Source: Bacillota bacterium
GTDB taxonomy: Bacteria; Bacillota_E; Sulfobacillia; Sulfobacillales; Sulfobacillaceae
Direction of reading: 5' to 3'
Length of the DNA: 11,994 nt
Assembly: GCA_021802375.1 (NCBI GenBank)
Contig: JAKAAL010000055.1
Span: 1 to 11,994 of the forward strand
The translations under genes were made by a program, and so were the position numbers. Positions 1 through 8,071 of the stretch are shown piece by piece (position 1 is the stretch's first letter; each line of letters opens with the position of its first letter). The notes under the pieces were generated by a model. It was not told the DNA's origin, ran no database searches, and saw only the letters and a list, made by a program, of their open reading frames with translations.

Positions 1-1168
1 CAAAGTTCCCCGTCCGATTTTTGAGCGGATGGTAGGTCGTGATGTGTTGCTCCAAGAGGCGGCCCAAAAGATTGTGGAAATGCGCTACGTGGAAGCCCTA
101 AAAGAAGCGGCGATTGAACCCGTAGCAGAACCCCTCATTAATATTGTGACCTTGGTGGATGGGTCTCCGTTAGAATTTGCGATTGAAGTGGAATCTAAGC
201 CAGAAATTCTCTTGGGTGATTACACGGACCTCATTACGGGCCCTCTGGAGATTCGAGAGGTTACCGACGAAGATATCGAAGCCGAACTGACGACTTTAGC
301 TCGAGGCCAGGCTCAGATTGTACCGGCCGATGAAGAGCCGGTGGCAATGGGTAACCATATTACCGTGAAACTTCGAGGATATTTAGAAGGAGACGAATCG
401 GACGAGCCCTTTGTCGACGATGATGCCTATGCGATTGAAGTGGGAAGTGGCTCGGTGGTAGAAGGTCTAGAACCCCAACTACTCGGTCTCACGGTGGGAC
501 AACCGCAATCCATTCGCCTGACCTATCCAGAAGAGCACCCAGACGTTTCTCTAGCCGGCAAAGATGTGCGCTTTGAAATCGAAGTCACGGAGAACCGTCG
601 CGCTGAGGTGCCACCGATTGATGACGATCTGGCTAAGGCTCTCGGCTTGGAGACTTTGCAGGAATTACGAGATCGTGTGGCGAATACCGTTAAGAGCCGA
701 ATTGAGAGCCAAGCCAAGAGTGATCGGTTGGCCGAAATTCTGGGTAAACTGAAAGAGCGCGTGACGTTAGAGTTGCCGGCCGCTCTCATTGCGGATGCCG
801 TTCACAATCTTCTCCACGAACTCCAAAACTCACTGGCGCGGATGGGGGCAACATTGGACGAGTACCTTGAAAGCCGCCAGATACAACTGCCGGAACTTCA
901 AGCAGAGTTGCGTCCTCAGGCCGAAGAGCGCGTCAAAGAACAATTGCTACTGGAAGCGGTAGCCAAGGAGAAGAATCTTACAGTAACCGACGATGAGGTC
1001 ATCGAATCTATTCGCCCGCTGGCCGAGATGTATCAGCAACCAGTAACGAAACTCATCCAGCTGTTCAAGGAGCGCGGTGAATTTAGCGCGTTGCGGGACA
1101 ATATGGTGTTGTCCAAAGCCAGCGATTATCTGGCTGGGGTGAAGCCTGAGACGGCTAACCCAGCGTAA
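1..1168 (+). CDS. tig: Trigger factor, ribosome-associated chaperone and peptidyl-prolyl isomerase (5' end cut by window)
   Basis: Trigger factor docks at the ribosomal exit tunnel and shields and folds nascent proteins in the cytoplasm. The reading frame is open from base 2, before any start codon. Its first visible residues, [12 protein letters not shown], match the end of the GFRxGKVP ribosome-binding region, so roughly 40 N-terminal residues lie outside the window; 388 residues are visible against a family length near 430. An FKBP-type isomerase domain spans about bases 350-600, with a '[11 protein letters not shown]'-like stretch (here [11 protein letters not shown]) and [12 protein letters not shown]. 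It is followed by the helical C-terminal chaperone domain, rich in Glu, Lys and Leu, to the TAA at 1166-1168. The gene lies 20 bases before clpP, so the two are probably co-transcribed. The internal ATG at 29 is not the real start. Identification is firm. Confidence 0.96.
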   Translation, partial: KVPRPIFERMVGRDVLLQEAAQKIVEMRYVEALKEAAIEPVAEPLINIVTLVDGSPLEFAIEVESKPEILLGDYTDLITGPLEIREVTDEDIEAELTTLARGQAQIVPADEEPVAMGNHITVKLRGYLEGDESDEPFVDDDAYAIEVGSGSVVEGLEPQLLGLTVGQPQSIRLTYPEEHPDVSLAGKDVRFEIEVTENRRAEVPPIDDDLAKALGLETLQELRDRVANTVKSRIESQAKSDRLAEILGKLKERVTLELPAALIADAVHNLLHELQNSLARMGATLDEYLESRQIQLPELQAELRPQAEERVKEQLLLEAVAKEKNLTVTDDEVIESIRPLAEMYQQPVTKLIQLFKERGEFSALRDNMVLSKASDYLAGVKPETANPA

Positions 1169-1175
1169 GCTCTAC

Positions 1176-1182
1176 GGGGAGG
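1176..1182 (+). promoter_or_regulatory. Ribosome binding site of clpP
   Basis: GGGGAGG lies six bases before the ATG at 1189. It occupies most of the 20-base gap after tig and supports this start. There is no room for a separate promoter in the gap. Confidence 0.8.
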
Positions 1183-1188
1183 AAAAAC

Positions 1189-1827
1189 ATGAGTTATTTA
1201 GTGCCAATGGTAGTGGAGCAGACTAACCGCGGCGAACGGTCCTATGACATATACTCACGGCTACTCAAAGAGCGAATTATCTTTTTGGGGAGTGCCATTG
1301 ATGATGATGTGGCCAACTTGGTGGTTGCACAGTTGCTGTTCTTAGAAAGCGACGATCCGGAACGGGACATTCACGTGTATGTGAATTCACCGGGAGGTTC
1401 AGTTAGCGCCGGGCTTGGGATTTACGACACGATGCAATACATTAAGCCTGCGGTCTCGACGATTTGCGTCGGGATGGCAGCCAGTATGGGCGCGCTACTG
1501 CTAGCCGGAGGCGCTCCGGGCAAGCGGTTTGCCTTGCCGAATGCTCGGGTGATGATTCATGAGCCATGGATTAACAACTTAGGTGGTAAAACCACTGATG
1601 TTGAAATTCAAATGAAGGAGCTCTTGAGAAGCCGGGAAGCGTTGGCTAAAATATTGGGACACCACACCAATCATTCGGTGGAGCAAATTTTAGAAGAAAC
1701 TCAACGTGATTACTGGATGACTGCCGAAGAGGCCCGTGCATATCATTTAATTGATGAAGTGGTGGCGCCACGGACACGCGAGGCAGGAGATAAGGATGTA
1801 TCGGTCGATAAGACCTCGCACGATTAG
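1189..1827 (+). CDS. clpP: ATP-dependent Clp protease proteolytic subunit ClpP
   Basis: ClpP is the serine peptidase barrel that degrades proteins unfolded and fed in by ClpX or other Clp ATPases. The 212-residue length is close to the family norm. The catalytic triad is visible: Ser99 in GMAASMGA, His124 in VMIHEP and Asp174 in TQRDYW. The oxyanion-region [10 protein letters not shown] motif is at residues 66-75. Three details are unusual. The near-universal MIHQP reads MIHEPW. The handle segment after it ([11 protein letters not shown]) carries one extra residue compared with E. coli ClpP as I recall it. Gln172 stands where the Asp/Glu-Arg oligomerisation-sensor pair normally has an acidic residue. 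The triad is intact, so an active peptidase is expected. The gene follows tig by 20 bases and precedes clpX by 56, which fits a ClpXP partnership. Confidence 0.96.
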   Translation: MSYLVPMVVEQTNRGERSYDIYSRLLKERIIFLGSAIDDDVANLVVAQLLFLESDDPERDIHVYVNSPGGSVSAGLGIYDTMQYIKPAVSTICVGMAASMGALLLAGGAPGKRFALPNARVMIHEPWINNLGGKTTDVEIQMKELLRSREALAKILGHHTNHSVEQILEETQRDYWMTAEEARAYHLIDEVVAPRTREAGDKDVSVDKTSHD

Positions 1828-1836
1828 CGCGAGGTC
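1812..1836 (+). repeat. Stem-loop spanning the clpP stop codon
   Basis: GACCTCGC (1812-1819) and GCGAGGTC (1829-1836) form a perfect 8-bp stem around a 9-base loop that contains the clpP TAG. No T-tract follows, so it is not a standard intrinsic terminator. In the message it could slow 3' exonucleases or tune the clpP to clpX ratio. That role is inference. Confidence 0.55.
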
Positions 1837-1883
1837 GGTAATCCATCTCTATGCACGCAGTGGCCGGATAAGGGGGGGCTCGT

Positions 1884-3164
1884 ATGTTCAAGTTCACTGA
1901 TGAAAAAGGACAACTCAAATGCTCGTTTTGTGGCAAATACCAAGACCAGGTCAAACGTCTTATTGCTGGTCCCGGAGGCGTCTATATTTGTGATGAGTGC
2001 GTTGAACTCTGCTCCGAAATCATTGAAGAAGAGCTCTCCGACGACGTCGAATTTGAACTGAAAGATATTCCAAAGCCCCAAGAAATCCGGTCGATTCTCG
2101 ACCAGTACGTCATAGGCCAGGATCGGGCCAAGAAAACGCTATCTGTGGCCGTCTATAATCACTACAAGCGGATTAACCTGGGCAATAAGGTGGATGACGT
2201 CGAGTTGCAAAAATCCAACATCTTGATGTTGGGACCCACCGGGTCGGGCAAGACGCTCTTGGCCCAGACACTGGCCAAAATCTTGAACGTTCCTTTCGCC
2301 ATCGCGGATGCCACGTCCTTGACTGAGGCGGGGTACGTGGGTGAAGATGTGGAAAACATTCTCCTCAAATTGATCCAAGCTGCGGATTATGATGTAGAGA
2401 AGGCCGAAAAGGGTATTGTGTACATTGACGAGGTGGATAAGATTGCTCGGAAATCGGAAAACCCATCGATTACCCGGGATGTATCCGGTGAAGGCGTTCA
2501 GCAAGCCTTATTGAAGATTCTCGAAGGGACCGTGGCCTCGGTGCCTCCGCAAGGCGGACGCAAGCACCCGCACCAGGAGTTCATTCAGATCGACACCACC
2601 AATATCCTCTTTATTGTAGGCGGAGCCTTTGATGGCATTGACAAGCTCATTAAGCGACGCATAGGTCGTAAGGGACTCGGCTTTAACGCGGAAATTCAGT
2701 CCCGCTCCGATGGTAATATTGGAGACGTGTTGGCTAAAATCATGCCGGAAGACCTGCTGAAATTTGGGTTGATTCCTGAGTTTGTAGGACGCTTGCCGGT
2801 CACCGTCACCTTAGACGCTTTGGATGAACCGGCGCTGGTGCAAATTTTGACAGAGCCGCGCAATGCCTTGGTCAAGCAATATCAAAAGATGCTCTTAATG
2901 GACAATGTGGAGCTCGAGTTTAAAGATGAAGCAGTCAAGGCAGTGGCCCGCGAGGCCATGCGTCGGAACACCGGGGCACGGGCACTACGAGCCATTATTG
3001 AGGACATCATGTTGGAAGTGATGTACGACATGCCGAGTCGTAGCGACATCGCCAAATGTGTGGTGACGCGTGAAGTGGTCGAAAACCATGAGGAACCACT
3101 ATTGGTCACGACACAAGATCGGAGCAAACCTCGGAGCAAGAAGCAAAAAGAAGAGACCGCTTAA
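1884..3164 (+). CDS. clpX: ATP-dependent Clp protease ATP-binding subunit ClpX
   Basis: ClpX is the AAA+ unfoldase that recognises degrons and threads substrates into ClpP. All the defining parts are present in 426 residues. The N-terminal zinc finger has Cys13, Cys16, Cys36 and Cys39. Walker A is GPTGSGKT at 117-124. The pore-1 loop GYVG is at 150-153, Walker B IVYIDE at 178-183 and the RKH pore loop at 226-228. The arginine finger is Arg303 in EFVGRLP and sensor 2 is GARALR at 364-369. The ClpP-docking tripeptide reads LGF (265-267), not the usual IGF, and still fits the tolerated (L/I/V)GF pattern. The ATG at 1884 follows AGGGGGGG at 1871-1878 and gives the classic start just before the zinc finger. 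An intrinsic terminator lies 24 bases downstream. Probably co-transcribed with clpP. Confidence 0.97.
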   Translation: MFKFTDEKGQLKCSFCGKYQDQVKRLIAGPGGVYICDECVELCSEIIEEELSDDVEFELKDIPKPQEIRSILDQYVIGQDRAKKTLSVAVYNHYKRINLGNKVDDVELQKSNILMLGPTGSGKTLLAQTLAKILNVPFAIADATSLTEAGYVGEDVENILLKLIQAADYDVEKAEKGIVYIDEVDKIARKSENPSITRDVSGEGVQQALLKILEGTVASVPPQGGRKHPHQEFIQIDTTNILFIVGGAFDGIDKLIKRRIGRKGLGFNAEIQSRSDGNIGDVLAKIMPEDLLKFGLIPEFVGRLPVTVTLDALDEPALVQILTEPRNALVKQYQKMLLMDNVELEFKDEAVKAVAREAMRRNTGARALRAIIEDIMLEVMYDMPSRSDIAKCVVTREVVENHEEPLLVTTQDRSKPRSKKQKEETA

Positions 3165-3188
3165 GTTCACGCCTCGCCTAGTGTGTAC

Positions 3189-3231
3189 AAAGCCAGAAAG
3201 CCCCCTGAGAGTACGGGGGCTTCTGGCTTTT
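3189..3231 (+). terminator. Rho-independent terminator after clpX
   Basis: AAAGCCAGAA plus GCCCCC (3189-3205, one bulged A at 3199) pairs with GGGGGC plus TTCTGGCTTT (3215-3230) around a 9-base loop. This makes a 16-bp GC-rich stem ending in a short T run (3228-3231). It should end the tig-clpP-clpX transcript and separate it from lonB. The lower stem is A/T-rich on both sides, so it may also act weakly on the opposite strand. Confidence 0.88.
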
Positions 3232-3292
3232 ATGCCTAAACCTTGGAGATCCTGGGCATACTTTGGGTAAGTGCCCCGTGTCCATGATTTGG

Positions 3293-3324
3293 TCATCAAA
3301 AGGTGGACGTGTTTGGGGACACTA
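3293..3324 (+). promoter_or_regulatory. Candidate sigma-F-like (forespore) promoter of lonB
   Basis: GGGGACACTA at 3315-3324 fits the forespore sigma-F -10 pattern, about GGNNANAMTW as I recall it. A partial -35 match, TCATC (against GYATA), sits at 3293-3297, 17 bases upstream. Transcription would start about 50 bases before the lonB ATG. B. subtilis lonB is known to be expressed in the forespore under sigma-F. I saw no convincing sigma-A promoter between 3232 and 3381. The -35 match is weak, so this remains a candidate. Confidence 0.35.
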
Positions 3325-3370
3325 CGTGGGCGAGCCTCAACCGATCTGACGAAATCACGGTTCGCGGAAA

Positions 3371-3376
3371 GGAGGG
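3371..3376 (+). promoter_or_regulatory. Ribosome binding site that fixes the lonB start
   Basis: GGAGGG within AAAGGAGGG lies five bases before the ATG at 3382. It selects this ATG over the in-frame GTG at 3271, whose extra 37 residues have no LonB character. Confidence 0.85.
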
Positions 3377-3381
3377 TCGCG

Positions 3382-5082
3382 ATGAACTTTGCAAACATCG
3401 CCACCTTCATACAATTTTTCTTTGCGATAGTGATTGGTCTCTATTTCTGGAACCTCTTAAAATCTCAACAAGGCAACAAGGTGGCCGTCGAACGCGAGTC
3501 GAAGAAAGAGATTGAGAAACTACGACGATTGCGCGCTATCCATCTTACTGAGCCATTGTCTGAAAAAACCCGGCCCAGCCGCTTTGATGAAATCATTGGA
3601 CAGGCGGATGGGGTGCGTGCTTTAAAAGCCGCCTTGTGCGGCCCTAATCCGCAGCATGTTATTGTCTACGGCCCTCCCGGAGTGGGCAAGACAGCAGCGG
3701 CGCGGTTGGTGCTGGACGTGGCCAAGGCCAATACTTGGAGCCCCTTTCTACCCGATGCCAAGTTCATGGAACTGGATGCTACTACCGCGCGGTTTGACGA
3801 GCGCGGGATTGCGGATCCCTTGATTGGTTCGGTGCACGACCCGATTTACCAAGGGGCAGGTCCGCTTGGCATGGCAGGAGTGCCACAGCCCAAGCCCGGT
3901 GCGGTCACTAAGGCCCATGGAGGAATCCTCTTTATTGACGAAATTGGCGAACTGCACCCGATTCAAATGAATAAGTTACTGAAGGTGTTGGAAGACCGGA
4001 AAGTCTTTTTAGAGTCGGCCTATTATAACGCCGAAGACAACAATATTCCGGTCCACATCCAGGACATCTTCGAAAATGGGTTACCGGCGGACTTCCGCCT
4101 AGTGGGGGCGACCACGCGCCAGCCCCACGAGATTCCCCCAGCGATTCGCTCGCGGTGCGTGGAAATCTATTTCCGCGGCTTGTTGCCGGACGAAGTGCAC
4201 ACAATTGCCGCCAATGCCGTCAAGCGCATCGGGGCGGAAATTGAACGCGGGGCTCTAGATGTCATCAAACGGTATGCGACCAATGGTCGTGAGGCGGTGA
4301 ACATGATCCAAATTGCGGCCGGATTGGGTTTAACGGAGAATCGTCACGTCGTGACTCAGGCTGACGTGGAGTGGGTGGTTCAAAGCGGTCACTATAACCC
4401 AAGGCCGGAAAAAAAGGTTGCATCGGAGCCCTTGGTGGGAATGGTCAATGGCCTCGCGGTATATGGGCCCAATATGGGGACCGTGCTTGAAGTCGAGGCG
4501 GTGGCTCATCCGGTGGAAGGTGGACGAGGACGCCTTTTTATCACCGGAGTGGTGGATGAAGAAGAGATGGGTGGAGGCAATCGAACCATACGACGGAAAT
4601 CGATGGCTCGAAGTTCCGTGGAAAACGTCTTGACCGTGCTCCATAGCCAGATGGGACTCGATACCACGCAATATGAGTTACATGTCAATTTCCCTGGGGG
4701 AGTGCCGCTGGATGGACCTTCGGCGGGAGTGGCCATCGCCACCGCGGTCTTTTCGGCTATTACGCAAAAACCGTGTGATAACCGCTTGGCCATGACTGGG
4801 GAATTATCGATTCATGGGCTTGTGAAACCGGTAGGAGGGGTCGTCGCCAAAGTCGAGGCAGCCATACAAGCTGGCTGCACCCGGGTCCTCATTCCCAAGG
4901 ACAACTGGCAAGAGATGTTTAAGACATTGGAGGTCGAAGTGATTACGGTGGAGTCGCTCAAAGACGCCTTGAGCTTGGCGACTCAGATTGCAGACGAGGC
5001 TCATGGTCCGACGCTGGTGCCGCAAGTCGATTTGCTGACCGCCACGGCAAGTCCGGCGCCGCTACCTCAGGGTCAAGTTTAG
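3382..5082 (+). CDS. lonB: Membrane-anchored ATP-dependent protease LonB (sporulation type)
   Basis: LonB is a AAA+ serine protease of spore-forming Firmicutes, associated with the forespore membrane in B. subtilis. This 566-residue protein starts with one hydrophobic segment at residues 5-26 and lacks the large N-terminal substrate domain of LonA. It then has an AAA+ module with Walker A GPPGVGKT at 97-104 and Walker B ILFIDE at 182-187. The C-terminal Lon peptidase domain has Ser447 in DGPSAG and Lys490 in GGVVAK, exactly the 43-residue Ser-Lys spacing of E. coli Lon. Long stretches such as ELDATTARFDERGIADPLIG are as I recall them from B. subtilis LonB. The start follows the ribosome site and the family N-terminus; the frame stays open upstream to 3271. 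The gene has its own leader after the clpX terminator and is followed by a hairpin. The last ~25 residues look disordered (Ala/Pro-rich). Confidence 0.96.
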   Translation: MNFANIATFIQFFFAIVIGLYFWNLLKSQQGNKVAVERESKKEIEKLRRLRAIHLTEPLSEKTRPSRFDEIIGQADGVRALKAALCGPNPQHVIVYGPPGVGKTAAARLVLDVAKANTWSPFLPDAKFMELDATTARFDERGIADPLIGSVHDPIYQGAGPLGMAGVPQPKPGAVTKAHGGILFIDEIGELHPIQMNKLLKVLEDRKVFLESAYYNAEDNNIPVHIQDIFENGLPADFRLVGATTRQPHEIPPAIRSRCVEIYFRGLLPDEVHTIAANAVKRIGAEIERGALDVIKRYATNGREAVNMIQIAAGLGLTENRHVVTQADVEWVVQSGHYNPRPEKKVASEPLVGMVNGLAVYGPNMGTVLEVEAVAHPVEGGRGRLFITGVVDEEEMGGGNRTIRRKSMARSSVENVLTVLHSQMGLDTTQYELHVNFPGGVPLDGPSAGVAIATAVFSAITQKPCDNRLAMTGELSIHGLVKPVGGVVAKVEAAIQAGCTRVLIPKDNWQEMFKTLEVEVITVESLKDALSLATQIADEAHGPTLVPQVDLLTATASPAPLPQGQV

Positions 5083-5099
5083 GACAGGAACGATCCGGT

Positions 5100-5127
5100 G
5101 GAGCCCGGCTTTGCGCTGCCGGGCTCC
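5100..5127 (+). terminator. Strong hairpin between lonB and lonA, possible terminator
   Basis: GGAGCCCGGC (5100-5109) and GCCGGGCTCC (5118-5127) form a perfect 10-bp, very GC-rich stem with an 8-base loop, 17 bases after the lonB stop. No T-run follows, so termination may be partial or factor-dependent. It would still uncouple lonB from lonA, which has its own promoter-like signal just downstream. Confidence 0.6.
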
Positions 5128-5149
5128 GGTAGCCGGGGATACCCGCGAA

Positions 5150-5158
5150 TGATACAAT
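5150..5158 (+). promoter_or_regulatory. Predicted extended -10 promoter of lonA
   Basis: TGATACAAT has the TGN extension followed by TACAAT, five of six matches to the sigma-A -10 box. The -35 region is poor, which is usual for extended -10 promoters. The start of transcription would be near 5165, about 29 bases before the lonA ATG. The direct repeat CACTAA (5163-5168 and 5171-5176) sits at that start. I saw no CIRCE or CtsR heat-shock operator. Confidence 0.55.
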
Positions 5159-5181
5159 AAGACACTAACGCACTAATCGCT

Positions 5182-5187
5182 AGGGGG
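5182..5187 (+). promoter_or_regulatory. Ribosome binding site that decides the lonA start
   Basis: AGGGGG lies six bases before the ATG at 5194 but directly abuts the TTG at 5188. The spacing therefore favours the ATG, which makes the protein two residues shorter than the longest reading. Confidence 0.75.
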
Positions 5188-5193
5188 TTGCTT

Positions 5194-7515
5194 ATGCCTC
5201 GGACAGAAATGCCTTTACTCCCCTTAAGGGGAGTGCTTGTGTTTCCCTTTATGGTAGTCCCACTGGAAGTGGGCCGTGAAAAAAGCTTAAAAGCACTGGA
5301 ACAGGCCATGTTGGACAGTCGGGAATTGATCTTCGTGGCGCAGCGCGACAGCCGCATGGATTCTCCGGGGATCGACGATCTCTATGAAGTCGGAGTCGTG
5401 GGTGAGGTCAAGCAACTTCTCAAGATGCCCAGCGGGGGATCCAAGGTCGTCGTGGAAGGCCGCAGCCGTGCCACCGTGCATCGGATTGAGGACGCCGGAG
5501 AATATTTCACGGCCGAGGTCGAAGAGGTGCCGGAAGAAAGTGACGTCACCGACGAGATAGAGGCCCTGATGCACACTGTAGTGGATCAGTTTGAAGTCTA
5601 CATAAAGAACACCAAGAAGATGCCCGGGGAGGCCTCCCTTAGCATGAACGTGGAAGACCCCGGGCGTCTGGCGGACACCATCATTAGTTACTTAGACGTA
5701 CGGACCCATGAAAAAGAAGAAGTGCTGGAGACGTTTGAGGTCGAGGGTCGGCTCACTAAGGTATCCGATATATTGGCACGTCAAATGGAACTGTTGGAGA
5801 TCGAGAAGCGGATAAATTTTCGGGTGCGCAAACAGATGGAACGCACCCAAAAAGAGTACTACTTGCGAGAACAATTAAAGGCGATTCAACGAGAACTGGG
5901 CGAGCGCGATGAGCAGGCCTCGGAGATTGAGGAGCTGAGAGAACGCCTCAACAACACCGAAAATCTGTTGCCTGAGGTGTCCGAAAAAATTGAGCGAGAA
6001 ATCGATCGCCTGGCTAAAATGTCCGGAATGGCGGCCGAGGCCGTGGTAGTGCGGACTTATGTGGATTGGCTTCTGAGTTTGCCCTGGGGCACTGAGACTG
6101 AGGAACGGAATGAGGTGGAAGAAGCCGAAAAAATTCTCGACCAAGACCACTACGGGCTCAAAAAGGTCAAGGACCGCATTTTAGAATATTTGGCGGTGCG
6201 GCAACTGGCGCCACACTTAAAGGGCCCTATTCTTTGTCTGGTCGGACCACCTGGGGTGGGGAAAACCTCGCTCGCCCGCTCCATTGCCCGCGCAACGGGC
6301 CGTAATTTTGTCCGCGTCTCCCTGGGCGGCGTGCGCGATGAAGCGGAAATTCGGGGCCACCGGCGCACCTATGTTGGAGCCATGCCGGGGCGCGTCATTC
6401 AAGGCATAAAACAGGCCCAGTCTAAAAACCCGCTATTCTTACTGGATGAAGTCGACAAAATGGCCATGGATTTTCGCGGGGATCCCTCTGCCGCTCTTTT
6501 GGAGGTGCTGGATCCTGAGCAAAACAATAAGTTCTCCGACCATTACATTGAGATTCCGTTCGATTTGAGCCGGGTTATGTTTATCACCACCGCCAACGTG
6601 TTACATACCATTCCTCGGCCCTTACTCGATCGCATGGAGACCATTGTCATTCCCGGATACACCGAAGAAGAAAAACTTCATATCGCCACCGAATATTTGT
6701 GGCCCAAACAACTGGCCGCCCATGGTCTCGAAGGTAAGCCCGTTGAACTGAGCGAGGCGGCGTTGCGCGGCGTGATCCGCCATTATACTCGGGAAGCCGG
6801 GGTGCGCCAGCTCGAACGTGAGCTCGGCACTGTCTGCCGCAAGGTTGCGCGCGAGATTGTCAAGGGTCATCAAGGCCGGGTGCGGGTCACGGTGGGTAAC
6901 CTCACCAAATATTTAGGAACTCACAAGGTTCATCACCAGATTGCGGAATCCGAGAGTCAAGCGGGTTTGGTGACGGGACTTGCCGTCACTGAAACCGGAG
7001 GTGACGTGATGCCGATCGAAGTGACCACCATGTCGGGGAAAGGGCAATTAACCCTGACCGGTCAACTGGGTGACGTGATGCAAGAGTCGGCGCGAGCCGC
7101 TTTCAGCTATATTCGCGCCAAAGCGGAGTCCTTGGGAGTCGAAACGGCGTTTCACGAAAAATGGGATCTTCACGTGCACGTCCCCGAAGGGGCCATCCCC
7201 AAAGATGGACCTTCGGCAGGCATTGCCATGGCGACCGCCATGGTTTCGGCACTCACGGGAGCCGAGGTGAAGCCGAGCCTCGCGATGACAGGAGAGATTA
7301 CCTTACGGGGACGGGTGTTGCCGGTGGGAGGCATTAAGGAAAAAACCTTGGCTGCACACCGCGTGGGGATTCGGGAACTGATTCTCCCTAAGGACAACGA
7401 ACCGGATCTTGAAGACTTGCCCGCCAATGTTCGGCGTGGCCTGGAGATTCATCTGGTTACCGACTTAGATCAAGTGCTGGCGTTGGCGTTGGAGGCTCCT
7501 CGTGCCCAAGCGTAG
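5194..7515 (+). CDS. lonA: ATP-dependent protease LonA (endopeptidase La)
   Basis: LonA is a cytoplasmic homohexameric AAA+ protease that removes misfolded and short-lived regulatory proteins. The 773 residues match the normal family length. The N-terminal substrate-binding domain begins with [19 protein letters not shown] and is followed by a long charged coiled-coil linker around residues 205-250. Walker A is GPPGVGKT at 351-358, and Walker B ends at Asp418-Glu419 in FLLDEVDKM. The peptidase dyad is Ser674 in DGPSAG and Lys717 in GGIKEK, with the standard 43-residue spacing. A predicted extended -10 promoter and a short leader precede it. The stop overlaps the ysxC start by 14 bases, so the two are almost surely translated from one message. 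Nothing looks broken or fused. Having LonA beside LonB is typical of spore-forming Firmicutes. Confidence 0.97.
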   Translation: MPRTEMPLLPLRGVLVFPFMVVPLEVGREKSLKALEQAMLDSRELIFVAQRDSRMDSPGIDDLYEVGVVGEVKQLLKMPSGGSKVVVEGRSRATVHRIEDAGEYFTAEVEEVPEESDVTDEIEALMHTVVDQFEVYIKNTKKMPGEASLSMNVEDPGRLADTIISYLDVRTHEKEEVLETFEVEGRLTKVSDILARQMELLEIEKRINFRVRKQMERTQKEYYLREQLKAIQRELGERDEQASEIEELRERLNNTENLLPEVSEKIEREIDRLAKMSGMAAEAVVVRTYVDWLLSLPWGTETEERNEVEEAEKILDQDHYGLKKVKDRILEYLAVRQLAPHLKGPILCLVGPPGVGKTSLARSIARATGRNFVRVSLGGVRDEAEIRGHRRTYVGAMPGRVIQGIKQAQSKNPLFLLDEVDKMAMDFRGDPSAALLEVLDPEQNNKFSDHYIEIPFDLSRVMFITTANVLHTIPRPLLDRMETIVIPGYTEEEKLHIATEYLWPKQLAAHGLEGKPVELSEAALRGVIRHYTREAGVRQLERELGTVCRKVAREIVKGHQGRVRVTVGNLTKYLGTHKVHHQIAESESQAGLVTGLAVTETGGDVMPIEVTTMSGKGQLTLTGQLGDVMQESARAAFSYIRAKAESLGVETAFHEKWDLHVHVPEGAIPKDGPSAGIAMATAMVSALTGAEVKPSLAMTGEITLRGRVLPVGGIKEKTLAAHRVGIRELILPKDNEPDLEDLPANVRRGLEIHLVTDLDQVLALALEAPRAQA
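7491..7495 (+). promoter_or_regulatory. Ribosome binding site of ysxC inside lonA
   Basis: GGAGG lies within the last codons of lonA, six bases before the GTG at 7502. It supports that overlapping start and suggests translational coupling of the two genes. Confidence 0.75.
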
Positions 7516-8071
7516 CCCGATTGCTGCCTCGGCCCTAGACGCGCGCGATATGCCCCATGATGCGCAGATTGAACTAGCTTTTATGGGGCGTTCCAACTGC
7601 GGCAAATCTTCCCTAATCAACCGCCTCGTCGGCTCCAAAATCGCCCATACTAGTTCAACGCCAGGTCGGACTCAACGCATCAATTTCTTTGCCATGAAGG
7701 GCTGGTACATGGTAGACCTGCCGGGGTTTGGTTACGCCAAGGTCTCGATGGCACAACGCGAACGATTCGGGCAAGCGGTGGAGACCTATCTCACGACCCG
7801 GCGGCCACTCATTGGCGGCATCTTGATTCAGGACGTGCGACGCGACCCCGAGGACCAGGAAATGATGATAAAAAAGTGGGCCTATGACCGAAACCTCTAT
7901 TTAGCGGTGGTTGCGAGCAAGGTCGATAAATTGAATCAGGCAGAGCGTAGAGAGCGCAAAGCACGTCTAGAGGCCGTGTACGGAGGCACAGTGTTTTTAG
8001 TCTCGAGTCGGACTGGCGAGGGCATGGATCAAGTCAAGAATGCGATTCACGGATTAGGGCTAACGCTGTAA
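7502..8071 (+). CDS. ysxC: Ribosome biogenesis GTP-binding protein YsxC/EngB
   Basis: YsxC (also EngB/YihA) is a small GTPase needed for late assembly of the 50S ribosomal subunit. The 189 residues are close to the usual ~195. The P-loop GRSNCGKS is at 29-36, with Cys33 where Val is common. The SSTPGRTQ segment that follows (51-58) and the G3 motif DLPG at 72-75 are family hallmarks, as is GFGYAKV. The G4 motif reads SKVD (139-142) instead of (N/T)KxD, and a Ser-Ser-Arg G5-like motif is at 168-170. The GTG start overlaps lonA by 14 bases and has a good internal ribosome site. The lonA-ysxC pairing is the same as in Bacillus. In Bacillus a hem operon follows; here the 3' end instead runs 25 bases into a convergent gene on the other strand. 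Confidence 0.94.
   Translation: MPKRSPIAASALDARDMPHDAQIELAFMGRSNCGKSSLINRLVGSKIAHTSSTPGRTQRINFFAMKGWYMVDLPGFGYAKVSMAQRERFGQAVETYLTTRRPLIGGILIQDVRRDPEDQEMMIKKWAYDRNLYLAVVASKVDKLNQAERRERKARLEAVYGGTVFLVSSRTGEGMDQVKNAIHGLGLTL

Noticed and set aside
1799..1810. Short palindrome TATCGGTCGATA near the clpP end
   Set aside because: It is a 5-bp repeat with a 2-base gap inside coding sequence, easily due to chance and too small to call an operator.
1646..1954. 102-codon minus-strand frame across the clpP-clpX junction
   Set aside because: It runs antisense to two well-supported genes and has no recognisable domain. It is a shadow of their codon pattern.
3256..3289. GCATA and CATGATT as a sigma-G type promoter for lonB
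   Set aside because: The spacer is about 22 bases, too long for forespore sigma factors. The GGGGACACTA site fits better.
3271..3381. N-terminal extension of LonB from the GTG at 3271
   Set aside because: The extra 37 residues do not resemble LonB, and a strong ribosome site precedes the ATG at 3382, where the membrane anchor begins.
4330..4671. 113-codon minus-strand frame inside lonB
   Set aside because: It is antisense to the conserved LonB peptidase domain and has no recognisable motif.
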